Of a stretch of 64,000 bases of DNA, positions 40,781 through 49,903 are shown in pieces. The DNA comes from Alphaproteobacteria bacterium (lineage in GTDB: Bacteria > Pseudomonadota > Alphaproteobacteria > Micropepsales > Micropepsaceae). Position 1 is the stretch's first letter. Every line of letters starts with the position of its first letter. The position numbers and the translations under genes were made by a program. The stretch spans positions 62,001 through 126,000 of the forward strand of contig JANXXU010000007.1 of the NCBI GenBank assembly GCA_025350465.1. The letters are read 5' to 3'. The notes beneath the pieces were generated by a model. That model had not been told where the DNA came from. It did not search any database and saw only the letters and a list, made by a program, of their open reading frames with translations.

Positions 40781-40800
40781 TTTTCGCGAAAATTTTCTTC
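40771..40800 (+). terminator. Terminator-like hairpin over the rpsT stop codon
   Basis: CGCGAAA (40771-40777), loop TAAT (40778-40781, including the stop TAA) and TTTCGCG (40782-40788) form a perfect 7-bp stem. AAAATTTTCTTCC follows, giving a moderate T-run. It would end the mutM-side transcript at rpsT. Confidence 0.6.
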
Positions 40801-40929
40801 CCGATTCTTTTCACTTGACGGCAGGCGAAAGCGCAGAAGCGCAAGGCGTGCGCACGTGCACTACGTGCGGTTTCGAACCGGGAGATCGTCTGTATACGGA
40901 CGACGCGAGAGTTTTACTTATCTGCCACA

Positions 40930-40958
40930 TTGACGTCACAAAGGGTCAGATTTAGATT
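40930..40958 (+). promoter_or_regulatory. Predicted promoter for the small-RNA candidate
   Basis: TTGACG (40930-40935), a spacer of exactly 17 bases and TAGATT (40953-40958). The -35 box overlaps the 8-bp palindrome TGACGTCA (40931-40938), which could serve as an operator. No gene starts within 400 bases downstream on this strand. Confidence 0.5.
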
Positions 40959-40963
40959 GTCCA

Positions 40964-41095
40964 GACGCTTGGGGAACCAAGCAGTCCCCGTAAGACGCGC
41001 GTCCTGCGTCGCATCACCCCGGTCGCAATTTTCTCACCGCAGCGTCAAAAGAACCTTCGCCTGAATTTCGCAAAGCGCACGAGGTGCATTTTTTT
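40964..41095 (+). ncRNA. Candidate small regulatory RNA (about 130 nt)
   Basis: Transcription from the promoter above would begin near 40964 and could end at the run of seven T at 41089-41095. The predicted RNA starts with GCTTGG-GGAA-CCAAGC (40967-40982), a 6-bp stem with a GNRA-type tetraloop, then GACGC...GCGTC (40994-41010). It contains a C-rich single-stranded stretch (CATCACCCC), and ends in GCAC-GAG-GTGC followed by ATTTTTTT. The terminal stem is only 4 bp, which is the weak point. I cannot match it to a named sRNA family. Confidence 0.35.
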
Positions 41096-41369
41096 CTCGT
41101 GTTCAGCTTTGTTCTACTTGAAGGTCGGCGCCGCGTGGAGTTTACTGTTAACCAAGACGCAATTGAGTGGAACGCAGAAATGAAAACGACCAGAAGCGAA
41201 ATTGGTTGCGGTAGACCGGCTAAGATTCTCGTTGAACGAGCCAAGTAAGCTCAAGTCCCTTGGCTGCAATAGCGCAGCCCGAAATTCGAGTAACTCTTCG
41301 ACAGCTTGTCATCGCCGACGGCGATGGCGTGAGTCTCTTTGCCTGAAAGGCTAAGGGCGTGGAGGTCGC

Positions 41370-41798
41370 ATGCACGCGATAGGCGAAGTGGCGCCGGCTG
41401 AGGCTTGGGAACTGTTGAAACGTGACCCGAACGCACAGCTGGTAGACGTTCGCACAACCGCGGAGTGGGCGTTTGTCGGAGCGCCTGATTTGACGCAACT
41501 CAATCGCCGTGTCGTGACAGTCGAGTGGAGTGCCTATCCGAGCATGGCTCGCAACGAGCAGTTCGAAACGCTCGTGGCCGAAAAGCTCAAAGCGCAAGGT
41601 GCCGGGGCAAATACTGCGGTCGTCTTCTTGTGCCGCTCTGGCGCGCGCAGCTTGGCTGCTGCCAAAGCTATGTCGGCTGCAGGCTATGACCGGTGTCTCA
41701 ATCTCACGGGCGGTTTTGAAGGTGATTTGGACTCGGAAAAACATCGAGGCGGGCGAAACGGTTGGAAGCACGCCGGCCTCGCGTGGAAGCAAACATGA
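41370..41798 (+). CDS. Single-domain rhodanese-like protein
   Basis: 142-residue sulfurtransferase-fold protein; QLVDVRTTAEWAFVGAPDL at the N-terminus and the active-site loop CRSGARS with Cys88. The loop has the six-residue length of sulfur-acting rhodaneses. A GGAGGT ribosome-binding site stands 4 bases before the ATG at 41370. It sits alone between rpsT and dnaA, with a structured leader upstream and a long dnaA leader downstream. The sulfur donor and acceptor are unknown. Confidence 0.87.
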   Translation: MHAIGEVAPAEAWELLKRDPNAQLVDVRTTAEWAFVGAPDLTQLNRRVVTVEWSAYPSMARNEQFETLVAEKLKAQGAGANTAVVFLCRSGARSLAAAKAMSAAGYDRCLNLTGGFEGDLDSEKHRGGRNGWKHAGLAWKQT

Positions 41799-42058
41799 GG
41801 GGAGAACCATTCGTGACCGCCGGGAGGGCGGGCCGCACCCAGTCATTGAAACGTACACCTGCCTGGCGTGACGGCTCGCAAGAGTCGAGGCGGCGTGATT
41901 TCTACTTCATCAAAGTAAAGCGGTAGAGTCCGAAGCGTTGTTGTTCGGAGAGTCTTTGGGTCGCCTGAAGAGTTGTGGGTGAATGGGACGTTCCGTGTGG
42001 AGCAAGCAATGGCTCCCGCGGATTCGCGAGGCCATCAAAAAAAGGGAAGTGAGAGACC
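41799..42058 (+). promoter_or_regulatory. dnaA upstream region with four GANTC sites
   Basis: 260 bases without a gene. GANTC occurs at 41882-41886, 41926-41930, 41950-41954 (all GAGTC) and 42021-42025 (GATTC). GANTC is the CcrM methylation target in Alphaproteobacteria, and in Caulobacter methylation of such a site affects dnaA transcription. An AAGGGAAG purine stretch precedes the GTG start by 9 bases. TGTGGGTGA near 41975 is only a degenerate DnaA-box match. Confidence 0.5.
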
Positions 42059-43528
42059 GTGGCAAATTATGAAAGCCAAGCCGGCGAAGGGAAATTCGAG
42101 AATATTTGGAGCCGAGTGCGCGATCGCCTAAAGGCCGATATCGGCACGCAACGCTTCACCTACTGGATCGACCCTTTGCGAGTGATCTCCGCAAGCGAGA
42201 CGCGGGTCATCATTGCCTGCTCCAGCCGTTTTGAGAGAGACAAGGTCGTCGAATCCCACGGTGAGCGTATCGCGCATCTCATCGCCGAGATGGCGCCCGG
42301 TCTTGGCGCAGTGGAGTTCGTCGTTGAGACGCGGCCAAAGCCCGTCGCCGTTGCACCAAATCAAGCGGCTCGTATCACTGCCGACGCCTCGCCCAGTGCA
42401 GCCGAGCCATTGATGGTGCAGGGATCCATCCCGCTCAGTCGCGCCTGCACGTTCGCCAACTTTGTGACCGGGCGTTCGAACCAAGTCGCGTTCAACGAAG
42501 CGCGCCGCGCAGCGGACGCAGAGATTCCGACGGCCAATCCGCTGTTTTTCTTCGGCGGTACTGGGCTCGGGAAATCGCATCTCATGCACGCCATCGCCTG
42601 GCGCATTCTGGAACGCGAACCGTCCAAGCGCGTGCTCTTCATCACGGCGGAAACCTTTATGAGGCGTTTCGTCACGGCATTGAAGGGCGGAGCGACGCTT
42701 GAGTTCAAAGACCTGCTGCGCAACGTCGACCTCCTGCTCGTCGATGATGTTCACTTCATCTTGGGCAAGGAAGCGACGCAGGAGGAGTTTTTCCACACGT
42801 TCGACTCGTTGACGGACAACAACAAGCAGATCGTGCTTTCGGCCGACCGCTCACCGTCGCTGTTCGACAAGGTCAGCGACCGGGTCCGTTCGCGCCTGAT
42901 GAAGGGTGCGAGTGTGGAAATCGGCAGCACCGATCTCGATCTCAGGCTCGCGATTCTAGAGGCCAAAGTCGAACGTTTGGTCAAGGATCGCCCCGGTATA
43001 TCGATCGGAAGCGATGCGCTTCACTACATGGCGCAGCGCATCGCGACGAATACGCGCGAGCTCGAAGGCGCTCTCACCCGCGTGGTGACGCAGAGCGAAA
43101 ACGGGACGCGTCCAGTCTCGATCGAAAATTTGCAGATTTGGCTTGCGGATTTCCTGAAGGCATATGATCGCCGTGTCACCATTGAAGAGATCAAACGCAA
43201 GGTCGCCGATCACTTTCAATTGAAAGTGGCCGATCTCGAATCTCCAAACCGCTCGCGATCGATCGTCCGCCCGCGACAGGTTGCGATGTATCTCTCCAGA
43301 ATCCTTACGCCTCGCTCGTTTCCCGAGATCGGCAAGCGCTTCGGAGACAGAGACCACACAACCGTCATGCATGCGGTCTCGACCGTGAAGGCCTTCATCG
43401 GTACAGATCCGCACTTCGCGGAGGAGGTCGAGGGTCTGCGATTGTCGATCCGAAACTGGCCCGTGGAGCAGGGATCGGGTGACGCTAAGGCGGGCACGCC
43501 GCCGGCCCCGTTCCAGCCGCAAATCTGA
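42059..43528 (+). CDS. dnaA: Chromosomal replication initiator protein DnaA
   Basis: AAA+ initiator that binds and melts oriC. 489 residues: N-terminal DnaB-interacting domain (IWSRVRDRLKADIGTQRFTYWI), linker, AAA+ domain with Walker A GGTGLGKS (166-173) and Walker B DLLLVDDVHFILG, sensor motifs, and the C-terminal DNA-binding helix-turn-helix with signature DRDHTTVMHAV. The start is GTG 42059. It is followed by dnaN, recF and gyrB in the classical order. Whether oriC lies here cannot be said; in many Alphaproteobacteria it lies elsewhere, near hemE. Confidence 0.97.
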   Translation: MANYESQAGEGKFENIWSRVRDRLKADIGTQRFTYWIDPLRVISASETRVIIACSSRFERDKVVESHGERIAHLIAEMAPGLGAVEFVVETRPKPVAVAPNQAARITADASPSAAEPLMVQGSIPLSRACTFANFVTGRSNQVAFNEARRAADAEIPTANPLFFFGGTGLGKSHLMHAIAWRILEREPSKRVLFITAETFMRRFVTALKGGATLEFKDLLRNVDLLLVDDVHFILGKEATQEEFFHTFDSLTDNNKQIVLSADRSPSLFDKVSDRVRSRLMKGASVEIGSTDLDLRLAILEAKVERLVKDRPGISIGSDALHYMAQRIATNTRELEGALTRVVTQSENGTRPVSIENLQIWLADFLKAYDRRVTIEEIKRKVADHFQLKVADLESPNRSRSIVRPRQVAMYLSRILTPRSFPEIGKRFGDRDHTTVMHAVSTVKAFIGTDPHFAEEVEGLRLSIRNWPVEQGSGDAKAGTPPAPFQPQI

Positions 43529-43572
43529 GGACAAATTCCTCTTTTAAATCAGATAGTTACATAGCCAACATA

Positions 43573-43662
43573 GGCGGCGCGACAAGGTGAATTTCTATTC
43601 CTTGGCGCGCCGCCTCAAGCTATATTGATCGTTGCTTCGCCGCGTCCCCTAAAGGCGCGGCG
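43573..43662 (+). promoter_or_regulatory. Two consecutive strong hairpins in the dnaA-dnaN gap
   Basis: AGGCGGCGCG (43573-43582) pairs with CGCGCCGCCT (43607-43616), and inside it CAAGG (43584-43588) pairs with CCTTG (43601-43605) across a single mismatch and a 12-base loop. A second hairpin, CGCCGCG (43638-43644) / CGCGGCG (43656-43662), follows. A TATATT hexamer lies between them (43621-43626). Neither stem has a T-run. They could shape read-through from dnaA to dnaN or bind a protein. Confidence 0.5.
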
Positions 43663-43716
43663 TTCATGTCTTCACCCCTAAGCCCATCTCTCTAAGACTA
43701 AGGGCCTTTTTCCCGC

Positions 43717-44835
43717 ATGCGGATCACCATCGAACGCGCCAGTTTTCTCAAAGCTTTGAACCACGTGCAGAGCGTTGTCGAACGGCGCAACACCATTCCT
43801 ATTCTGTCGAATGTTTTGCTCAATGCCGAGAAGGGCAAGCTGTCGCTGACCGCGACCGATCTCGATATCGAGATCGTGGAGGCCGTGGCGGCCGACGTTG
43901 TTCGCGCCGGAGCGACAACGGCGCCTGCGCACACGCTTTACGACATCGTGCGCAAGCTGCCGGACGGCTCGCAGGTGCAACTCGATTTCGGCGAAGGCGA
44001 CGGGCGATTGACGCTGTCGGCGGGCCGCTCGAAGTTTCAGCTTTCGGCGTTGCCGCGCGAAGACTTTCCGGCGCTGTCTGCCGGTACGCTGCCGCACAGA
44101 TTCGCGCTGAAGCCGGACGATCTCGCCGCCCTCATCGACAAGACCCGCTTTGCCGTGTCGACCGAGGAGACGCGCTACTACCTCAACGGCATCTACCTTC
44201 ACGTGCATCAAGAGAAGAACAAGCATTATCTGCGCGCGGTTGCGACGGACGGGCATCGCCTGGCTCGCTATGAGCTCGAGGCACCGAAGGGCGCGTCGGG
44301 AATCCCCGGCGTCATCGTACCGCGCAAAACGGTCAACGAACTGCGCAAGCTCCTGGAAGATATCGATGCGCCGGTTGAAGTCGCGATCTCGGACACCAAG
44401 ATTCGTTTTGCACTGGACAGCGTCGTGCTGACTTCCAAATTGATCGACGGTACGTTTCCAGAATATCAGCGGGTCATCCCCTCCGGAAACGACAAGATCC
44501 TGGAGATCGTGCGCGACGAGCTGAAAGAGGCGGTCGACCGCGTTTCGACCGTGTCGACGGAAAAATCGCGAGCCGTGAAGCTCAACCTCGAAAAGGGCCG
44601 TTTGACGCTCAGCGTCGTGAGCCCGGAAGCGGGGACCGCGACCGAAGAATTGATCTTGGACTACGGATCGGGGCCGATCGAAATCGGCTTCAACGCACGT
44701 TATATCATGGACATTCTCGAACGGATCGACGGCGACAAGGCCATTTTCCAATTTTCCGATTCCGGCTCGCCGACATTGGTGCGCGATAGCGCGAGCGAAG
44801 CGGCGCTCTATGTCTTGATGCCGATGCGCGTTTAG
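43717..44835 (+). CDS. dnaN: DNA polymerase III beta subunit (sliding clamp)
   Basis: Ring-forming processivity clamp, 372 residues in three similar domains. The start MRITIERASFLKALNHVQSV and RRNTIPILSNVLLNA are typical, and the protein ends ALYVLMPMRV. It has its own 188-base leader, as noted above, and is followed by recF after 21 bases. Confidence 0.97.
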   Translation: MRITIERASFLKALNHVQSVVERRNTIPILSNVLLNAEKGKLSLTATDLDIEIVEAVAADVVRAGATTAPAHTLYDIVRKLPDGSQVQLDFGEGDGRLTLSAGRSKFQLSALPREDFPALSAGTLPHRFALKPDDLAALIDKTRFAVSTEETRYYLNGIYLHVHQEKNKHYLRAVATDGHRLARYELEAPKGASGIPGVIVPRKTVNELRKLLEDIDAPVEVAISDTKIRFALDSVVLTSKLIDGTFPEYQRVIPSGNDKILEIVRDELKEAVDRVSTVSTEKSRAVKLNLEKGRLTLSVVSPEAGTATEELILDYGSGPIEIGFNARYIMDILERIDGDKAIFQFSDSGSPTLVRDSASEAALYVLMPMRV

Positions 44836-44856
44836 AAAAAGGTTTTGCAGTCGCTC

Positions 44857-46044
44857 ATGGGACTCGTCGAGGGTCAATCGATCGCGGAGCACGCCGCGCA
44901 GGCAGGGTCCGGCGTTGCGATTTCGCGCGTGATGTTGAGCGATTTTCGTTCTTATGCGAGCCTCGATTTGCGGCTTCAGGGACGCATCGTCGTGCTCACC
45001 GGGCCGAACGGCGCCGGCAAGACGAATCTGCTCGAGGCTCTTTCGACACTGGCGCCGGGCCGCGGTCTGCGCGGGGCGCGCCTCAGCGATCTTTCGCGCT
45101 CAACGCCCGGCGACACCGGACTTCGACCATGGAGCGTCGGAGCGACTGTGCGGTCGACTTTCGGCGACACGCAACTCGGCGTCGGTTTCGTGCCAGGAGC
45201 CGATGACAATGGTCAACTGAAACGCGTCGTGCGTATTGATGGCGTTCCGGCGAGCAGCCCTCAAGCCCTTGTCGAGCGACTTCGACTTGTTTGGCTGATT
45301 CCGGCGATGGACCGGTTATTTCACGACGGCGCGGCCGAGCGGCGGCGCTTCCTCGATCGGTTGATCACCAGCGCCGATCCGCAGCATGCGCGCCGCTGGA
45401 ACAATTATGAAACCGCCATGCGCGAGCGGATCGGGGCGCTGAGAAGCGCTGCGTCCGAGAAATGGCTCGCCGCGCTCGAACGGACAATGTCGGAGAATGC
45501 GATCGCAGTGGCTGCCTCCCGCCGAGAAGGGACGAAACGATTGACGGCAGCGATGAACGCGAGCCGCTCCAGTGCTTTCCCGATGGCGCAGATCGCGCTC
45601 GAAGGCACGGTCGAGGGAATGCTCGAGATGATGCCCGCGATCGAGGCGGAGGATCAGTTCGCCGAAACGTTGACGCGCGAACGGGTCACGGATGGAGAAG
45701 CCGGTCGCACCGCCGTAGGGCCTCACCTTACGGACCTTATCGTGCACCATCGCGAAAAGGGCTTGGAAGCAAGGACGTGCTCTACCGGCGAGCAAAAGGC
45801 GCTGCTTATCCGCCTGGTGCTGGCGGGGGCCGCGGTCCCCGCCGCAGGTGCACCGGAGGCACCTGTGCTCCTGCTCGATGAAATCGCCGCGCATCTGGAT
45901 TACGCGCGGCGGCAGGCGCTGTTCGATGAGATTGACACGCTCGGTGTGCAAGCCTGGATCACGGGCACCGACACATCGGCTTTTTCCGCGCTTGAGGGGC
46001 GAGCGCAATTCCTGCGTGTCGGCGATGGCGCCGTTCGCGCCTGA
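44857..46044 (+). CDS. recF: DNA replication and repair protein RecF
   Basis: SMC-like ABC ATPase for recombinational gap repair with RecO and RecR. 395 residues from ATG 44857; Walker A GPNGAGKTNLLEAL, signature CSTGEQKALLIRLVLAGA, and Walker B VLLLDEIAAHLD. A TTG four codons upstream is an alternative start. It lies between dnaN and gyrB, the conserved dnaA-dnaN-recF-gyrB order. Confidence 0.94.
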   Translation: MGLVEGQSIAEHAAQAGSGVAISRVMLSDFRSYASLDLRLQGRIVVLTGPNGAGKTNLLEALSTLAPGRGLRGARLSDLSRSTPGDTGLRPWSVGATVRSTFGDTQLGVGFVPGADDNGQLKRVVRIDGVPASSPQALVERLRLVWLIPAMDRLFHDGAAERRRFLDRLITSADPQHARRWNNYETAMRERIGALRSAASEKWLAALERTMSENAIAVAASRREGTKRLTAAMNASRSSAFPMAQIALEGTVEGMLEMMPAIEAEDQFAETLTRERVTDGEAGRTAVGPHLTDLIVHHREKGLEARTCSTGEQKALLIRLVLAGAAVPAAGAPEAPVLLLDEIAAHLDYARRQALFDEIDTLGVQAWITGTDTSAFSALEGRAQFLRVGDGAVRA

Positions 46045-46063
46045 TCATTCAATTCGAGTATGA

Positions 46064-48499
<2,436 letters not shown>

Positions 48500-48596
48500 G
48501 GCGCCGCATGACTGCGGTTGCGGGGCCAGCGCTCTAACTTTGGGCGGAGAGGACACAAGCGCCGCAAGATGCCGCGCACGGCGCGGCGCGGCGCTA

Positions 48597-48619
48597 TCCC
48601 TCCCCACAAGGAGGAGGGA
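48597..48619 (+). repeat. Palindromic element after gyrB
   Basis: TCCCTCC (48597-48603) and GGAGGGA (48613-48619) around CCACAAGGA form a 7-bp hairpin in the gyrB-nitroreductase gap. It resembles the element after hldD (58790-58814) in its pyrimidine/purine arms and CAAG loop, which suggests a short dispersed palindrome. It has no T-run. Confidence 0.45.
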
Positions 48620-48656
48620 AGGGCTACGTTGACCGCGACAGTATTGGAGTGAACCC

Positions 48657-49328
48657 ATGAAGGTTTCAGACGCGATCAATTCGCGCATCACGACGCGCGC
48701 CTTTCTCGACAAGCCGGTGCCGCAATCTACGTTGCGCGCGATCCTCGAAACGGCGAAACGGGCACCCTCGGGCGGCAATCTGCAGCCGTGGCACGTGTGG
48801 CTCGTGACAGGTGAGCCGCTGGCGCGGTTCAAGGCGTTGATAAAGGAGAAGATGGCGACGAGCCCGCGCGGCGAGGGCACCGAGTATCAAATCTATCCGG
48901 CCGAGCTGAAGGAGCCTTATCGGTCGCGGCGCTTCAAGTGCGGCGAAGACATGTATGCGACGATCAATATGCCGCGTGAAGACAAGCTTGGACGATTGCT
49001 GAACTTCGCGCGCAACTTCGAACTCTTCGGCGCGCCGGCGGCGATGTTCTTCGCGATCGACCGGCAGATGCAACAGGGGCAGTGGGCCGATCTCGGCATG
49101 TTCATGCAGTCGATCATGCTCCTCGCGCGCGAACACGGGCTGCACACCTGCCCGCAGGAAGCATGGGCGATTTGGCACAAGACGCTCGGCGAATTCTTGC
49201 CCATCCCGCCAGAGCTAATGCTCTTTTGCGGAATGGGACTGGGCTACATGGACGAAGCGCATCCGATGAATCGGTTGCGTACGGACCGCGCCCCACTCAG
49301 CGAATTTGCCACCATCATGGGCGACTGA
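48657..49328 (+). CDS. Nitroreductase family protein
   Basis: 223-residue FMN oxidoreductase of the nitroreductase fold: SRITTRAFLDKPVPQSTL with the FMN-phosphate arginines, RAPSGGNLQPWHVWLV, and FGMG-like FCGMGLGYMDEAHPMN near the C-terminus. It differs from the RutE-like protein at the window start. Its physiological substrate is unknown; quinones, nitro compounds or flavins are all possible. It is convergent with the TerB-like gene, ending 6 bases from it. Confidence 0.9.
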   Translation: MKVSDAINSRITTRAFLDKPVPQSTLRAILETAKRAPSGGNLQPWHVWLVTGEPLARFKALIKEKMATSPRGEGTEYQIYPAELKEPYRSRRFKCGEDMYATINMPREDKLGRLLNFARNFELFGAPAAMFFAIDRQMQQGQWADLGMFMQSIMLLAREHGLHTCPQEAWAIWHKTLGEFLPIPPELMLFCGMGLGYMDEAHPMNRLRTDRAPLSEFATIMGD

Positions 49329-49334
49329 GAGCGG

Positions 49335-49793
49335 TCAACTCTTGGCCCGGACCTCAGCGTCGGTCTTCGCCTTGGCCGCATCGGTCGGATTGATCTCAAG
49401 CTGTTTGGCAACCATGTCGATCATCATCGTCTCCATGCGGTGCAGCTTGCCGTCGGCCAAGGCGACCTCCCAGAGGTCCCGCACGATGTCGAGGCGTTCG
49501 GCCGGCGTGAAGCCCTTCTTGATGGCCTCGCAGAAGATCCAGTTGTTGTAGGTGTTCGCCTGGCGCGTTTCGGCGATCGCGTGCAGATGGCGCGCCTGTT
49601 CGGCCGGCAGCTTAAGCATCTCGCGCAGCAGGCGTATGACGGTGCCTTGCTCGACCGCGTCGTAGTGGCCGTCGAGCCGGGAGGCTTCAACGAGTAACGC
49701 GGCGACCGCCACTTGCTGGCGCGCGAACGGATCGGGATTGATGGCGCCGGACTCCTGGCGCTTTTCAAGAAAGGCGGTGATCTTGTCGAACAT
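49335..49793 (-). CDS. TerB family (tellurite-resistance-type) protein
   Basis: 152-residue all-helical cytoplasmic protein of the TerB fold. Two acidic helix-loop motifs are visible: LVEASRLDGHYDAVEQ and VALADGKLHRMETMMID, matching the metal-binding DG..E pattern. ATG 49793 is chosen because the longer open frame upstream runs into the neighbouring permease in a different frame and has no family features. TerB proteins have been linked to tellurite, phage and metal stress, but isolated copies such as this are uncharacterised. Confidence 0.82.
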   Translation of the reverse strand: MFDKITAFLEKRQESGAINPDPFARQQVAVAALLVEASRLDGHYDAVEQGTVIRLLREMLKLPAEQARHLHAIAETRQANTYNNWIFCEAIKKGFTPAERLDIVRDLWEVALADGKLHRMETMMIDMVAKQLEINPTDAAKAKTDAEVRAKS

Positions 49794-49850
49794 CGAATTC
49801 ACTCCGTCTCGGGGGTGAGCGGCGGCCGGGAATTTCGCACGCTGCCGGCC

Positions 49851-49884
49851 AAACAAAAAGGGCCGGAAGCAATGCTCCGGCCCT
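49851..49884 (-). terminator. Rho-independent terminator of the RND/MMPL permease gene
   Basis: AGGGCCGGA (49859-49867) and TCCGGCCCT (49876-49884) form a perfect 9-bp stem with an 8-base loop. Read on the minus strand, the stem is followed by TTTTGTTT (plus positions 49851-49858). It lies 20 bases after the permease stop and separates it from the TerB-like gene. Confidence 0.85.
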
Positions 49885-49903
49885 CTTGCGTATTCCTTAC
49901 CGG

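Larger units (their letters stand above)
40781..41369 (+). other. 589-base non-coding region between rpsT and the rhodanese gene
   Basis: No ORF here has family features. It holds several structured elements: CGTC-TGTATACG-GACG (40887-40902, near-palindrome), a promoter with a candidate small RNA (see separate entries), GGCTGC/GCAGCC (about 41262-41279), CATCGCC-GAC-GGCGATG (41310-41326) and GCCT-GAAA-GGC (41341-41351). The last three form a row of small hairpins just upstream of the rhodanese gene. No convincing DnaA box (TTATNCACA) was found. Confidence 0.5.

Noticed and set aside
40861..40885. GGTTTCGAACC looks like a tRNA T-arm
   Set aside because: No acceptor stem, anticodon arm or tmRNA structure can be built around it.
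41078..41101. CACGAG/CTCGTG stem as a terminator
   Set aside because: The T-run falls in its loop; the shorter GCAC-GAG-GTGC stem with the T-run after it is the better terminator model.
41799..42058. Possible oriC with DnaA boxes before dnaA
   Set aside because: Only degenerate matches such as TGTGGGTGA; no cluster of TTATNCACA and no AT-rich unwinding region.
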